DNA of 6,736 bases from Flavobacterium psychrophilum (GTDB lineage: Bacteria; Bacteroidota; Bacteroidia; Flavobacteriales; Flavobacteriaceae): NCBI GenBank assembly GCA_945905915.1, contig CAMDQL010000085.1:1-6736 (forward strand). Direction: 5' to 3'. The translations under genes were made by a program, and so were the position numbers. The notes beneath the pieces were generated by a model, which did no database searches, was not told where the DNA came from, and worked only from the letters and a program-made list of their open reading frames with translations. Below are positions 1 through 6,118 of this stretch, piece after piece (within the stretch, counting starts at the first letter, position 1; the number at the start of each line of letters is the position of its first letter).

Positions 1-905
1 TCTAAATCTTGAATGGCTCCCGCAACAATTTCAGATGCCGAGGCGCTTTTTCCATCTACAATTACCACTAAAGGAATCTCTATATCACTTGGTTCGTTTT
101 TTGTGCGGTATTCCGAATTGTATTTTGAGTTTTTAGATTTTGTAGTTACAATTAGCTCATTTTTAGCTACAAAAAGATTGCAAATATTTACCGCTTCGTT
201 TAATAAACCACCTGGATTACCTCTTAAATCTAAAATTATTTTTGTGGCGCCTTGTTGTTTTAAATCTAATAAAGCAGCTTTGGTTTCGGCACTCGCTTTT
301 TCGTTAAATTTTGATAATACAATATAACCTGTTTTATCTTTTAACAGAGTATAGTATTCAACGGCTTTAATTTCAACTTCATTTAAAATAATGGTTGCGT
401 TTTGAGTTTTTCCTTGTCTTATGTATTGAATAGCAACTTGAGTATTTTTGGCCCCTTTTAGCAATTGCGAAGCATCTTCTTTGTATTCTTTTAAGCTTAC
501 GTCTCCTATTTGAGTAATTTCGTCACCCGCTTTTAAACCCGCTTTATCTGCTGGAAACCCTTTATAAATTTCTTTTAAATAGACTTTTCCGTCTTTTCGT
601 TGCACCATAGCCCCGATGCCGGTATATTCGCCGGTATTATTAATTTTAAACTTTAAAACGTCTTGTTCGTTAAAAAAAACAGTGTAAGGATCTAATTCTT
701 TGAGCATATTTTTGATGGCAATATCCATCAGTTCTCCAGCATTCGTTTCGTCAACGTAGTTTTGATTTACGGTTTTAAAAACGCCGGTAAAAATTTCGAT
801 TTGTTTTGCAATTTCAAAAAAGTCATTTTTAAAACTTACCCCCATAAAAAAAAAGGACAAGGTTACAACGGGAATAATTATTTTTCTTTTGAAGAAACGT
901 TTCAT
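1..905 (-). CDS. ctpA: S41 family C-terminal processing peptidase (CtpA/Prc-like), C-terminus cut off by the window edge
   Basis: Serine endopeptidase of the tail-specific protease family, expected in the periplasm or anchored in the inner membrane, where such enzymes trim or degrade envelope proteins from their C-termini. 301 codons are visible from ATG 905. The N-terminus is a basic stretch (MKRFFKRK) and a hydrophobic segment at about residues 9-25, which could be a signal peptide or anchor. LDPYT at 71-75 matches the family's LDPHS region. A PDZ domain spans about 90-175, with GIG at 96-98 and GFPADKAGLKAGDEI at 116-130. The S41 core has LDLRGNPGG at 225-233 and KSASASEIVAGAIQD at 286-300. 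By alignment to E. coli Prc (Ser430, Asp441), S289 is the nucleophile and D300 the conserved Asp. The partner Lys should lie about 25 residues after S289, beyond the edge, so it cannot be checked. The gene lies 71 bases after rnpA on the same strand and is probably co-transcribed with it. Confidence 0.93.
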   Translation of the reverse strand, partial: MKRFFKRKIIIPVVTLSFFFMGVSFKNDFFEIAKQIEIFTGVFKTVNQNYVDETNAGELMDIAIKNMLKELDPYTVFFNEQDVLKFKINNTGEYTGIGAMVQRKDGKVYLKEIYKGFPADKAGLKAGDEITQIGDVSLKEYKEDASQLLKGAKNTQVAIQYIRQGKTQNATIILNEVEIKAVEYYTLLKDKTGYIVLSKFNEKASAETKAALLDLKQQGATKIILDLRGNPGGLLNEAVNICNLFVAKNELIVTTKSKNSKYNSEYRTKNEPSDIEIPLVVIVDGKSASASEIVAGAIQDL

Positions 906-976
906 GAATTTTGAAATTGATTAATACAGTTACGAAAGTAAAGAATATTGTGCAAAAAGTAAACCTAAGCGAGAAT
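906..976 (-). other. rnpA-ctpA intercistronic spacer, with no convincing promoter or terminator
   Basis: On the minus strand this 71-base spacer contains TACTTTCG (940 to 933), one mismatch from the Bacteroidota -7 consensus TAnnTTTG. A TTTG lies upstream at only about 12 bases, too close for the usual spacing of about 19. No stem-loop followed by a T-tract is seen. Read-through from rnpA into ctpA is the simplest reading, and a weak internal promoter cannot be excluded. Confidence 0.35.
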
Positions 977-1348
977 TTACTTTATTATTTCGGTAAATTT
1001 TTGAAAAAGGTGAATGGTTTTTTCTTCGATTTCCTGATAAGATAGACGTTCACTGGTTTGATAGAAGAACATAAATGCATGGGGTTTTTTCAACGAATCA
1101 ATTAAAAGATGCTTATTTAAACGATAGGTTTCACGCAAGACACGTTTGTAATAATTGCGATCAACTGCTTTTTTGAAGTATTTTTTTGAAACCGAAACGC
1201 CAATTTTTATTAATTCAGCATTTTCTTCTGTGTTTTCAACATATACCAAGCGTAAAGGAAATTTCGAAACCGAATTTCCCTCCGAAAAAAGCAAATCAAT
1301 TGTGGTTTTGCTCTTTAATTTTTCGTGTTTTGGATACGTGAATTGCAT
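977..1348 (-). CDS. rnpA: Ribonuclease P protein component
   Basis: Small basic protein of RNase P, which assists the catalytic RNA in cutting 5' leaders from pre-tRNAs in the cytoplasm. The length of 123 aa is usual for the family. The N-terminal EKLKSKTTIDLLFSEG (9-24) and the RNR signature block are clear: GVSVSKKYFKKAVDRN (50-65) continues to R64, N65, K68, R69, R72 and E73. The ATG at 1348 is favoured because the FTYPK...EKLKSK opening is what I expect of flavobacterial RnpA. No in-frame start upstream is plausible, since a terminator and a promoter-like box lie there. The gene is not next to rpmH, its neighbour in many other bacteria. The gene before it encodes an M1 peptidase and the gene after it an S41 peptidase. 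Transcription probably starts at or within a few bases of the start codon. Confidence 0.96.
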   Translation of the reverse strand: MQFTYPKHEKLKSKTTIDLLFSEGNSVSKFPLRLVYVENTEENAELIKIGVSVSKKYFKKAVDRNYYKRVLRETYRLNKHLLIDSLKKPHAFMFFYQTSERLSYQEIEEKTIHLFQKFTEIIK

Positions 1349-1352
1349 AAGG

Positions 1353-1360
1353 CAAAGGTA
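1353..1360 (-). promoter_or_regulatory. Candidate -7 element (TACCTTTG) of the rnpA promoter, implying a leaderless or nearly leaderless mRNA
   Basis: Read on the minus strand, TACCTTTG is an exact match to the Bacteroidota -7 consensus TAnnTTTG, and only four bases (CCTT) separate it from the rnpA ATG. With the usual distance from -7 box to start point, transcription would begin at about the A of the start codon. No TTTG is found at -33; that position falls inside the upstream terminator hairpin. The call rests on the -7 match alone. Confidence 0.5.
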
Positions 1361-1391
1361 TAAAAAAAGCCGACTTGTTTGAGTCGGCTTT
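1361..1391 (-). terminator. Intrinsic terminator of the M1 peptidase gene
   Basis: On the minus strand, a perfect 10-bp stem (AAAGCCGACT pairing with AGTCGGCTTT) with a 6-base loop (CAAACA) begins four bases after the TAG stop at 1396. Its descending arm runs directly into seven T residues. This is a textbook Rho-independent terminator. Its T-tract abuts the rnpA -7 box. The hairpin is read only weakly from the plus strand, where the arms are followed by AATGC. Confidence 0.9.
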
Positions 1392-1395
1392 AATG

Positions 1396-3279
1396 CTATT
1401 GTTTTTTTGGGGAAATATTATCTTCTTTAATTATATCTGCCATTTTATTTTCTGGATCAATAGTAATGGATTTAATAGCGCTTATTGATTTTGGAATTTC
1501 AAATGTAAATGTTGGATAAGCCCAATCCCAACCTTTTAAAACAGTTCTTTTGATTCCAGGGTAGGGATTTGGTTTTTCCCATCGCATTAATGTGTTCGGA
1601 ATGTAGAAAAATTCTTTAGTTCCGTCGGAATATTCAACAATAATATCTAGTGGCATTGGCATTCTGCCTTTTCTTTCTAAAACTACTTTTGTAGTAGAAG
1701 AATTTATTTCAGAAACATCTTTAAAACCATAGTCAATAGTATTTGTAGTCAACGTCCAATCTAATAAGTACCAATCTAAATTTGCACCCGATATTTTTTC
1801 GGCCACACGTTTAATGTCGTTTGGTGTTGGGTGTGTAAATTTATACTCGCTGTAATAGCGTTTGATGGTTTTGTTGAGGTTTTCCTCGCCAATAATATAT
1901 CCTAATTGTACTAAAAAAACCTCTCCTTTACTATAAGCCGAGATACCATAAGCCATATTCAATTCATAACGATCAGCATGAGTAGAAAGCGGTTGCTCTT
2001 TTCCAGATTTTGCTAGATAAATGTAATTATTGTAGGCATCTTCATAAGGGATTTCTGGTTTTTTTGGAGGTAACACTTGGTTCGTCGCTAAGTTAGAAAT
2101 GTACGATGTAAATCCTTCATCCATCCATTCGTGTTTGGATTCGTTAGTTGCCAAAACAAATTGGAACCAAGAATGCGCCATTTCGTGTGCAGTAACTCCT
2201 ACTAAACTTCCAAAGGATCTGTTTCCGGTGATTAAGGTACACATACCATATTCCATTCCACCATCGCCACCTTGAATTACCGAATATTGTTTGTACGGAT
2301 ATTGTCCTACGTTTTCATTAAAAAAAGCTAATAATTCTGCAGTTTTGGGTTGCATTTTTTTCCAATTTTCCAAATTGTCTTTTTTGTTTTTGTACAAGAA
2401 ATGCAATTCTACTTTGTTAGGACCCATCAACTTGTCGTGAATGAAATCATTATCGGCGCCCCAAGCAAAATCGTGTACATTAGGCGCATAAAAATGCCAA
2501 GTTAGTGTTTTGGTTTTCTTTGGATAGACAACCGTTACCCCTTCATCTTGATAACCATGACCTATTTCGTTTTTGTTTTGTAAATAGCCTGTTCCGCCAA
2601 TGGTGTAGTCTTTGTCAATGCTAATTTTTACATCAAAATTTCCCCAAACGCCATGAAATTCACGAGCAATGTAAGGATTTGCGTGCCACCCTTCGAAATC
2701 ATATTCGCATAATTTTGGATACCATTGCGTCATTGATAAAGCAACACCTTCTTCAGACAATCGGCCAGAACGACGAATTTGCAAAGGCACTTGACCTTCA
2801 AAATCTAATGAAAATAAGGTTTTTTGTTTGGGTAATATGGCTTTCGCCAACGTTACTTCTAATATAGTTCCAACAACTTTTGAGGTTGCAGCAACACCAT
2901 CTTGTTTAAAATTTGCAATATTTAAATAGCCAATTTCGTTTGGTTTTAAAGTGCTAATTCTACTTTCTTTAGTTTCTTTTCCTTCTTTTTTAAAGGTTCT
3001 TACCATTCGTTTATCTGGATCAGAAATGGCTTGAAGTCTCGCGTCCATTTCGCTTCCAGGTTGAAACGCATTATTGAATAAATGATAATATACTTTATGT
3101 AAGGTATCGTTAGAATTATTGGTGTAAACAATTTCTTGTTTTCCGGTGTATTGGAACTTTTTCACATCCATATTCACCTCCATTTTATAGTCAACGTGTT
3201 GTTGCCAGTAGCCCGGATTTGGATTGTTTTGTGCTAGAACGAAAATCGGAAATAAGCTTAATAAAAGTATTTTTTTCAT
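1396..3279 (-). CDS. Exported M1 family metallopeptidase (aminopeptidase N-like)
   Basis: Zinc aminopeptidase-like gluzincin, probably periplasmic, that would trim N-terminal residues from peptides. The protein has 627 aa from ATG 3279. The frame also opens with TTG at 3285, but ATG directly precedes the signal peptide MKKILLLSLFPIFVLA (1-16) with likely cleavage before QNN, so I chose ATG. The beta-rich N-terminal domain occupies about 20-265. The catalytic domain has GGMEY at 340-344 (family motif GxMEN), the zinc site HEMAH at 365-369 (H365, catalytic E366, H369), and the third ligand E388 in WMDEGF, at the expected HExxH-x18-E spacing. Y459 in AYSKG is the probable transition-state Tyr. 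No C-terminal sorting domain for type IX secretion is evident. The gene lies after the S8 gene with a stem-loop between them and ends in a strong terminator. The substrate is not predictable. Confidence 0.93.
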   Translation of the reverse strand: MKKILLLSLFPIFVLAQNNPNPGYWQQHVDYKMEVNMDVKKFQYTGKQEIVYTNNSNDTLHKVYYHLFNNAFQPGSEMDARLQAISDPDKRMVRTFKKEGKETKESRISTLKPNEIGYLNIANFKQDGVAATSKVVGTILEVTLAKAILPKQKTLFSLDFEGQVPLQIRRSGRLSEEGVALSMTQWYPKLCEYDFEGWHANPYIAREFHGVWGNFDVKISIDKDYTIGGTGYLQNKNEIGHGYQDEGVTVVYPKKTKTLTWHFYAPNVHDFAWGADNDFIHDKLMGPNKVELHFLYKNKKDNLENWKKMQPKTAELLAFFNENVGQYPYKQYSVIQGGDGGMEYGMCTLITGNRSFGSLVGVTAHEMAHSWFQFVLATNESKHEWMDEGFTSYISNLATNQVLPPKKPEIPYEDAYNNYIYLAKSGKEQPLSTHADRYELNMAYGISAYSKGEVFLVQLGYIIGEENLNKTIKRYYSEYKFTHPTPNDIKRVAEKISGANLDWYLLDWTLTTNTIDYGFKDVSEINSSTTKVVLERKGRMPMPLDIIVEYSDGTKEFFYIPNTLMRWEKPNPYPGIKRTVLKGWDWAYPTFTFEIPKSISAIKSITIDPENKMADIIKEDNISPKKQ

Positions 3280-3290
3280 ATTCAATTTTT

Positions 3291-3327
3291 AAAAGAAATC
3301 CTACAAGGTGATTTAAGTCTTGTAGGA
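3291..3327 (-). terminator. Stem-loop terminator downstream of the S8 protease gene
   Basis: On the minus strand, TCCTACAAG and CTTGTAGGA (3327-3319 and 3307-3299) form a perfect 9-bp stem around an 11-base loop, followed by TTTCTTTT. It lies 27 bases after the S8 stop codon. The loop is rather large and the T-tract is interrupted, so termination may be partial. This matters because only about 19 bases separate the stem from the M1 start codon, and they hold no good -7 box, so the M1 gene may depend on read-through. Confidence 0.65.
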
Positions 3328-3354
3328 AAAATATAGGTTAAAGAAAAGGTGTCA

Positions 3355-4950
3355 TTATTTTTTAGCCATTTTTTTAGCTAAAAGTAACGCGTTGTATACA
3401 TTTACAATTTTACCCGATTTTGAAGCTTCGGAAAAATTAGCTTTATGCTTGTCTTCTCCTAAAATAACCGTGTTTTTTAAAGGCATTCCACTTTCCATGA
3501 TAACTTGTTTCACTTGCACTGCGGTTAAACTTGGATAGTAAGAACGAATTAAAGTAGCTACTCCAGCGACATTTGGAGACGCCATTGAAGTTCCTTGAAG
3601 GTATTCGTAAGTATTTAAGGGAGTTGTTGCATAAATTTCATCTCCAGGGGCATAAATATCTACGTTGTTTTTTCCGTAATTTGAAAAATCAGCAACCATT
3701 TTGGTGCCATAACTTGGTGATAATGCTCCGATGATTAATACATTGTTAGCATACTCTGGACTTCCGTCATAGGTGTCATTTGGATATTTATTGGTCACAT
3801 CTAAATCATACGATTCATTTCCAGCAGCAATAACTACTAAAACGTCTTTCGATTCTGCATATTTAATGGCATCAATAACCCATTCTTTATTTTGAGAAAA
3901 ATACTTCCCGAAAGAACCATTGATAACTTTAGCGCCATTATCTACCGCGTATCGAATTCCTAAGGCGATATCTTTGTCGTATTCGTCACCATCTGGAACA
4001 GCTCTTACTACTAATATTTCTGCATTATTCGTAACGCCGTCACCGCCTTTATTGTTTCCTCTAACTTGCGCTACAATTCCTGCTACGTGCGTTCCGTGTT
4101 TAGCTTCTTTTGGCTCTGGACCAACAACATTATTATTGCCGTATTTTGTATCATTCAAATCGTTTGGATTATCTCCAACAATAGAACGCCCGTCGTATTC
4201 AACATTTAAGTTGTAGTTGAGTTGTCCATAAACGTAGTCTTTAAACTCTTCAATTTCTGCATCAAACTTCTCTTTAGTTGTGTTGCTTAAGATTTGAGTA
4301 AACATTGCTTTTGCTTGTTTAACTCCTGAATCATCAGATTTAATTGCTTTAATTTCCTCTAAAGTAAAAGTGTCTTTCTTCAAGTGATTTTTGATCGTTT
4401 TTTCAGCATTTAAGATGAAGTCTAATTGTTGTTTTTGACCTTGAATCCCTTTTAATTCTTCTGCTAATTTTTCTTTCGCTTTTTCATAATCGGGAGTGCT
4501 TGGTCCTTTTTTAACAATACGCGTCATTTCAAGTTGTTCGTGCACTGCGTTTCCTAGGAAATTCCATCCGTGGATATCGTCAATATAACCGTTTTTATCA
4601 TCGTCAATTCCGTTACCAGCAATTTCTTTTGGATTGGTCCAAATTACCGCTTTTAAATCTTCGTGGTTGATATCCACACCAGAATCCACAATTCCTACAA
4701 TTACTTTTTTACCTTTTTTGCCTTTGATTATTTCTTTGTAGGCTTTATCTACACTCATACCCGGCACGGTGTCATTTACTAAATCTAAATGACTCCAACG
4801 TTTTAAATCGTTTTCAGCAACAGGAGTTGTTTTTAAGGGTAATTTATCAATATTTTCAACAGGTGTTGAAATCATTTTTTGTGATCCACAGCTTGCTAAA
4901 ATAAATCCTAAAGCCAAGCTTAAATAAAGCGGTCTAACAATTTTTTTCAT
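3355..4950 (-). CDS. S8 family subtilisin-like serine protease, predicted lipoprotein
   Basis: Secreted serine endopeptidase of the subtilase family, 531 aa, with ATG at 4950. Residues 1-20 form a lipoprotein signal peptide with lipobox LASC (18-21), so C21 should be lipidated. The following GSQKMIS lacks the acidic run used as a surface-export signal in this phylum, which suggests a periplasm-facing anchor (inference). The triad is complete: D89 in GIVDSGVDINHEDL, H285 in KHGTHVAGIVAQ, S455 in GTSMASPNVAG; the oxyanion Asn is N378 in AAGN. GIDDDKNGYIDD (114-125) resembles a calcium-binding loop. Asp and His lie 196 residues apart, far more than in classical subtilisins (about 30), because of a Lys/Glu-rich, mostly helical insertion at about 135-265. 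No type IX sorting domain is present; the protein ends in KKMAKK. It follows the MBL hydrolase gene by 77 bases on the same strand. Confidence 0.95.
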   Translation of the reverse strand: MKKIVRPLYLSLALGFILASCGSQKMISTPVENIDKLPLKTTPVAENDLKRWSHLDLVNDTVPGMSVDKAYKEIIKGKKGKKVIVGIVDSGVDINHEDLKAVIWTNPKEIAGNGIDDDKNGYIDDIHGWNFLGNAVHEQLEMTRIVKKGPSTPDYEKAKEKLAEELKGIQGQKQQLDFILNAEKTIKNHLKKDTFTLEEIKAIKSDDSGVKQAKAMFTQILSNTTKEKFDAEIEEFKDYVYGQLNYNLNVEYDGRSIVGDNPNDLNDTKYGNNNVVGPEPKEAKHGTHVAGIVAQVRGNNKGGDGVTNNAEILVVRAVPDGDEYDKDIALGIRYAVDNGAKVINGSFGKYFSQNKEWVIDAIKYAESKDVLVVIAAGNESYDLDVTNKYPNDTYDGSPEYANNVLIIGALSPSYGTKMVADFSNYGKNNVDIYAPGDEIYATTPLNTYEYLQGTSMASPNVAGVATLIRSYYPSLTAVQVKQVIMESGMPLKNTVILGEDKHKANFSEASKSGKIVNVYNALLLAKKMAKK

Positions 4951-5027
4951 CTTCTTTAATTAATTAATTTCAGTTATTGGACTGATTTGATTTGTTTTTG
5001 TTACAGTTATTCAATTTTTTTAAAGTC
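4951..5027 (-). other. Spacer between the MBL hydrolase and S8 protease genes, AT-rich, with a short palindrome and a direct repeat
   Basis: These 77 bases hold TTAATTAATTAA (4956-4967), a self-complementary AT tract just before the S8 start. Two copies of CAGTTATT (4971-4978 and 5004-5011) start 33 bases apart. The minus strand contains no TTTG, so no standard promoter is recognisable, and no terminator hairpin is seen. The S8 gene may be read from the MBL hydrolase transcript. Confidence 0.4.
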
Positions 5028-5885
5028 TTAGAAAAGGTCTTCACATTTAAAAACTTCTTTTAACCGAACTCCTTTTTCGGTCTGTTCAACAGTGATAATT
5101 TGATTATGGGCGTCGTGTTCTAGAAACAAATAATAATTGTTTTCGGCTGCTGCGGTCATAAATTTTGTTTTTTCGTCTAAAGTTAGCAACGGTCTAGTAT
5201 CATAACCCATTACATAAGGAATAGGAATATGCCCCGCAGTTGCTAATAAATCACCACAAAAAACAATTGTTTTGCCATTATAATCAATATGCGGAATCAT
5301 TTGTTTTTCGGTATGACCATCGGCAAAGAAAATACCAAAACCCAATTCAGATTCTTGTAAAAAATCACCTACAGGTCGTTTGATAAAATTTAGTTGCCCA
5401 CTTTCTTGTATCGGAATGATGTTTTCATGTAAAAAAGAGGCTTTTTCTCTAGAGTTTGGCTTTGTAGCCCACTCCCAATGATTGTCATTCGTCCAGAATT
5501 TAGCATTTTTAAACGCCACTTCATAACCAGTTTTGGCTGCGTTCCAGTTGACACTTCCACCACAATGGTCAAAGTGCAAATGCGTCATAAAGACATCGGT
5601 AACATCATCGCGATGAAAACCCGCATTTTTTAGTGATTTATCCAACGAATGATCGCCCCAAAGCGAATAATAGCCAAAAAATTTATCCGATTGTTTGTTG
5701 CCCATTCCGGTATCTATTAAAATTAAACGATTTTCGTCTTCAATTAATAAACAACGAGCTGCAATATCAATTAAGTTGTTTTCATCGGCCGGATTGGTTT
5801 TATTCCACATGGTTTTTGGCACAACACCAAACATAGCACCTCCATCTAGTTTAAAATTTCCCGCTTCAATAGCATGCAATTTCAT
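5028..5885 (-). CDS. MBL-fold (metallo-beta-lactamase superfamily) metallo-hydrolase
   Basis: Predicted dinuclear metal hydrolase, 285 aa, with no signal peptide and therefore probably cytoplasmic. The superfamily ligands are all visible: D58 in LIDTG (strand before the site), THLHFDHCGG at 101-110 (H102, H104, D106, H107), H191 in ADGHTEKQ, D212 in FCGDLLAT, and a C-terminal His, H257 or H260, in LEHDAH. The overall pattern resembles the branch that contains N-acyl-homoserine lactonases and related lactonases or esterases. The superfamily covers many substrates, and nothing here fixes one. The ATG at 5885 (MKLHAIEAGNFKLDGG) begins just before the first predicted strand. The gene is divergent from the suf operon across 233 bases and is the first of the minus-strand series. 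A quorum-quenching role would be speculation. Confidence 0.88.
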   Translation of the reverse strand: MKLHAIEAGNFKLDGGAMFGVVPKTMWNKTNPADENNLIDIAARCLLIEDENRLILIDTGMGNKQSDKFFGYYSLWGDHSLDKSLKNAGFHRDDVTDVFMTHLHFDHCGGSVNWNAAKTGYEVAFKNAKFWTNDNHWEWATKPNSREKASFLHENIIPIQESGQLNFIKRPVGDFLQESELGFGIFFADGHTEKQMIPHIDYNGKTIVFCGDLLATAGHIPIPYVMGYDTRPLLTLDEKTKFMTAAAENNYYLFLEHDAHNQIITVEQTEKGVRLKEVFKCEDLF

Positions 5886-5901
5886 GATTTGTTATTTTGT
5901 G

Positions 5902-5909
5902 CCAAAATA
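5902..5909 (-). promoter_or_regulatory. Weak candidate -7 element for the MBL hydrolase gene
   Basis: TATTTTGG on the minus strand differs from TAnnTTTG at one position and lies 16 bases before the ATG at 5885. The -33 region shows only TTTC at a spacing of 18. An alternative, TATTTTTTG (5918 to 5910), has one extra base. Either could serve, but neither is convincing. Confidence 0.25.
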
Positions 5910-5934
5910 CAAAAAATACTATAAATGGAAACTA

Positions 5935-5963
5935 TGCTAACATAAGTTATAAAAATGTTAGCA
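5935..5963. promoter_or_regulatory. Perfect inverted repeat, candidate operator in the divergent MBL/suf spacer
   Basis: TGCTAACAT (5935-5943) and ATGTTAGCA (5955-5963) are exact reverse complements separated by 11 bases. Half-site centres are 20 bp apart, about two helical turns, which suits a dimeric regulator binding one face. No T-tract follows on either strand, so a terminator is unlikely. The repeat ends three bases before the -33 element of the plus-strand promoter and lies 50 bases before the MBL hydrolase start, so it could act on either or both genes. It does not resemble the E. coli Fur or IscR or the PerR consensus that I know. Confidence 0.5.
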
Positions 5964-5966
5964 AGC

Positions 5967-5997
5967 CTTGTAAAAAGTAATTAATGGATTATCTTTG
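5967..5997 (+). promoter_or_regulatory. Bacteroidota-type promoter of the suf operon
   Basis: CTTG at 5967-5970 (one mismatch from the -33 consensus TTTG) is followed after exactly 19 bases by TATCTTTG at 5990-5997, a perfect match to the -7 consensus TAnnTTTG. The predicted start point is about 6003-6005, leaving a leader of roughly 115 bases before the A-type carrier ATG. This is the best promoter match in the window. Confidence 0.75.
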
Positions 5998-6003
5998 TCG
6001 TTA

Positions 6004-6118
6004 ATTTAGACAAAATCAAAATAAGCTATGAAATGAGCATGAGAAACAATTGAATTTAAAAACAAATTTTTCAATGCAAATTACATATCACGAATAAAAC
6101 ACAAATACTAACGACGTT
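6004..6118 (+). other. Long A-rich leader of the suf transcript with three tiny upstream reading frames
   Basis: Between the predicted start point and ATG 6119 there are three short ATG-initiated frames. They are MK (6028-6036), MSMRNN (6033-6053, sharing the bases ATGA with the first) and MQITYHE (6074-6097). None has a recognisable ribosome site, and none is cysteine- or histidine-rich like a classical attenuator peptide. The leader has no stable G/C-rich hairpin and no riboswitch family that I recognise. No Shine-Dalgarno sequence precedes the ATG at 6119, which is usual for this phylum. Confidence 0.35.

Noticed and set aside
13..327. Plus-strand open frame of 104 codons opposite ctpA
   Set aside because: It is antisense to the S41 catalytic domain, whose motifs (LDLRGNPGG, SASASE) fix the coding strand. 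The translation has no recognisable domain.
1155..1382. Plus-strand open frame opposite rnpA and its terminator
   Set aside because: Antisense to the conserved RNR block of rnpA, and it runs through the terminator hairpin. No family likeness.
3280..3285. TTG at 3285 as the start of the M1 peptidase
   Set aside because: ATG at 3279 is two codons downstream and begins a standard signal peptide (MKKILLL). A TTG start would only add Met-Asn in front of it.
3920..4216. Plus-strand open frame of 98 codons opposite the S8 gene
   Set aside because: Its Ser/Pro/Leu-rich composition is what the reverse complement of a glycine- and asparagine-rich coding region gives. It lies antisense to the region of the catalytic His.
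4971..5011. Direct repeat CAGTTATT (4971-4978 and 5004-5011) as an operator pair before the S8 gene
   Set aside because: Eight-base matches in AT-rich DNA arise easily by chance, and there is no recognisable promoter beside them. Noted in the spacer entry only.
5633..5940. Two overlapping plus-strand open frames opposite the start of the MBL hydrolase gene
   Set aside because: Antisense to the metal-binding region of a clear MBL gene, in two different frames, with no recognisable motif.
5997..6115. Long-range pairing of GTCGTTA with TAACGAC across the suf leader
   Set aside because: Only seven bases over more than 100, and most of the first copy probably lies upstream of the transcript start, so a structural role is unlikely.
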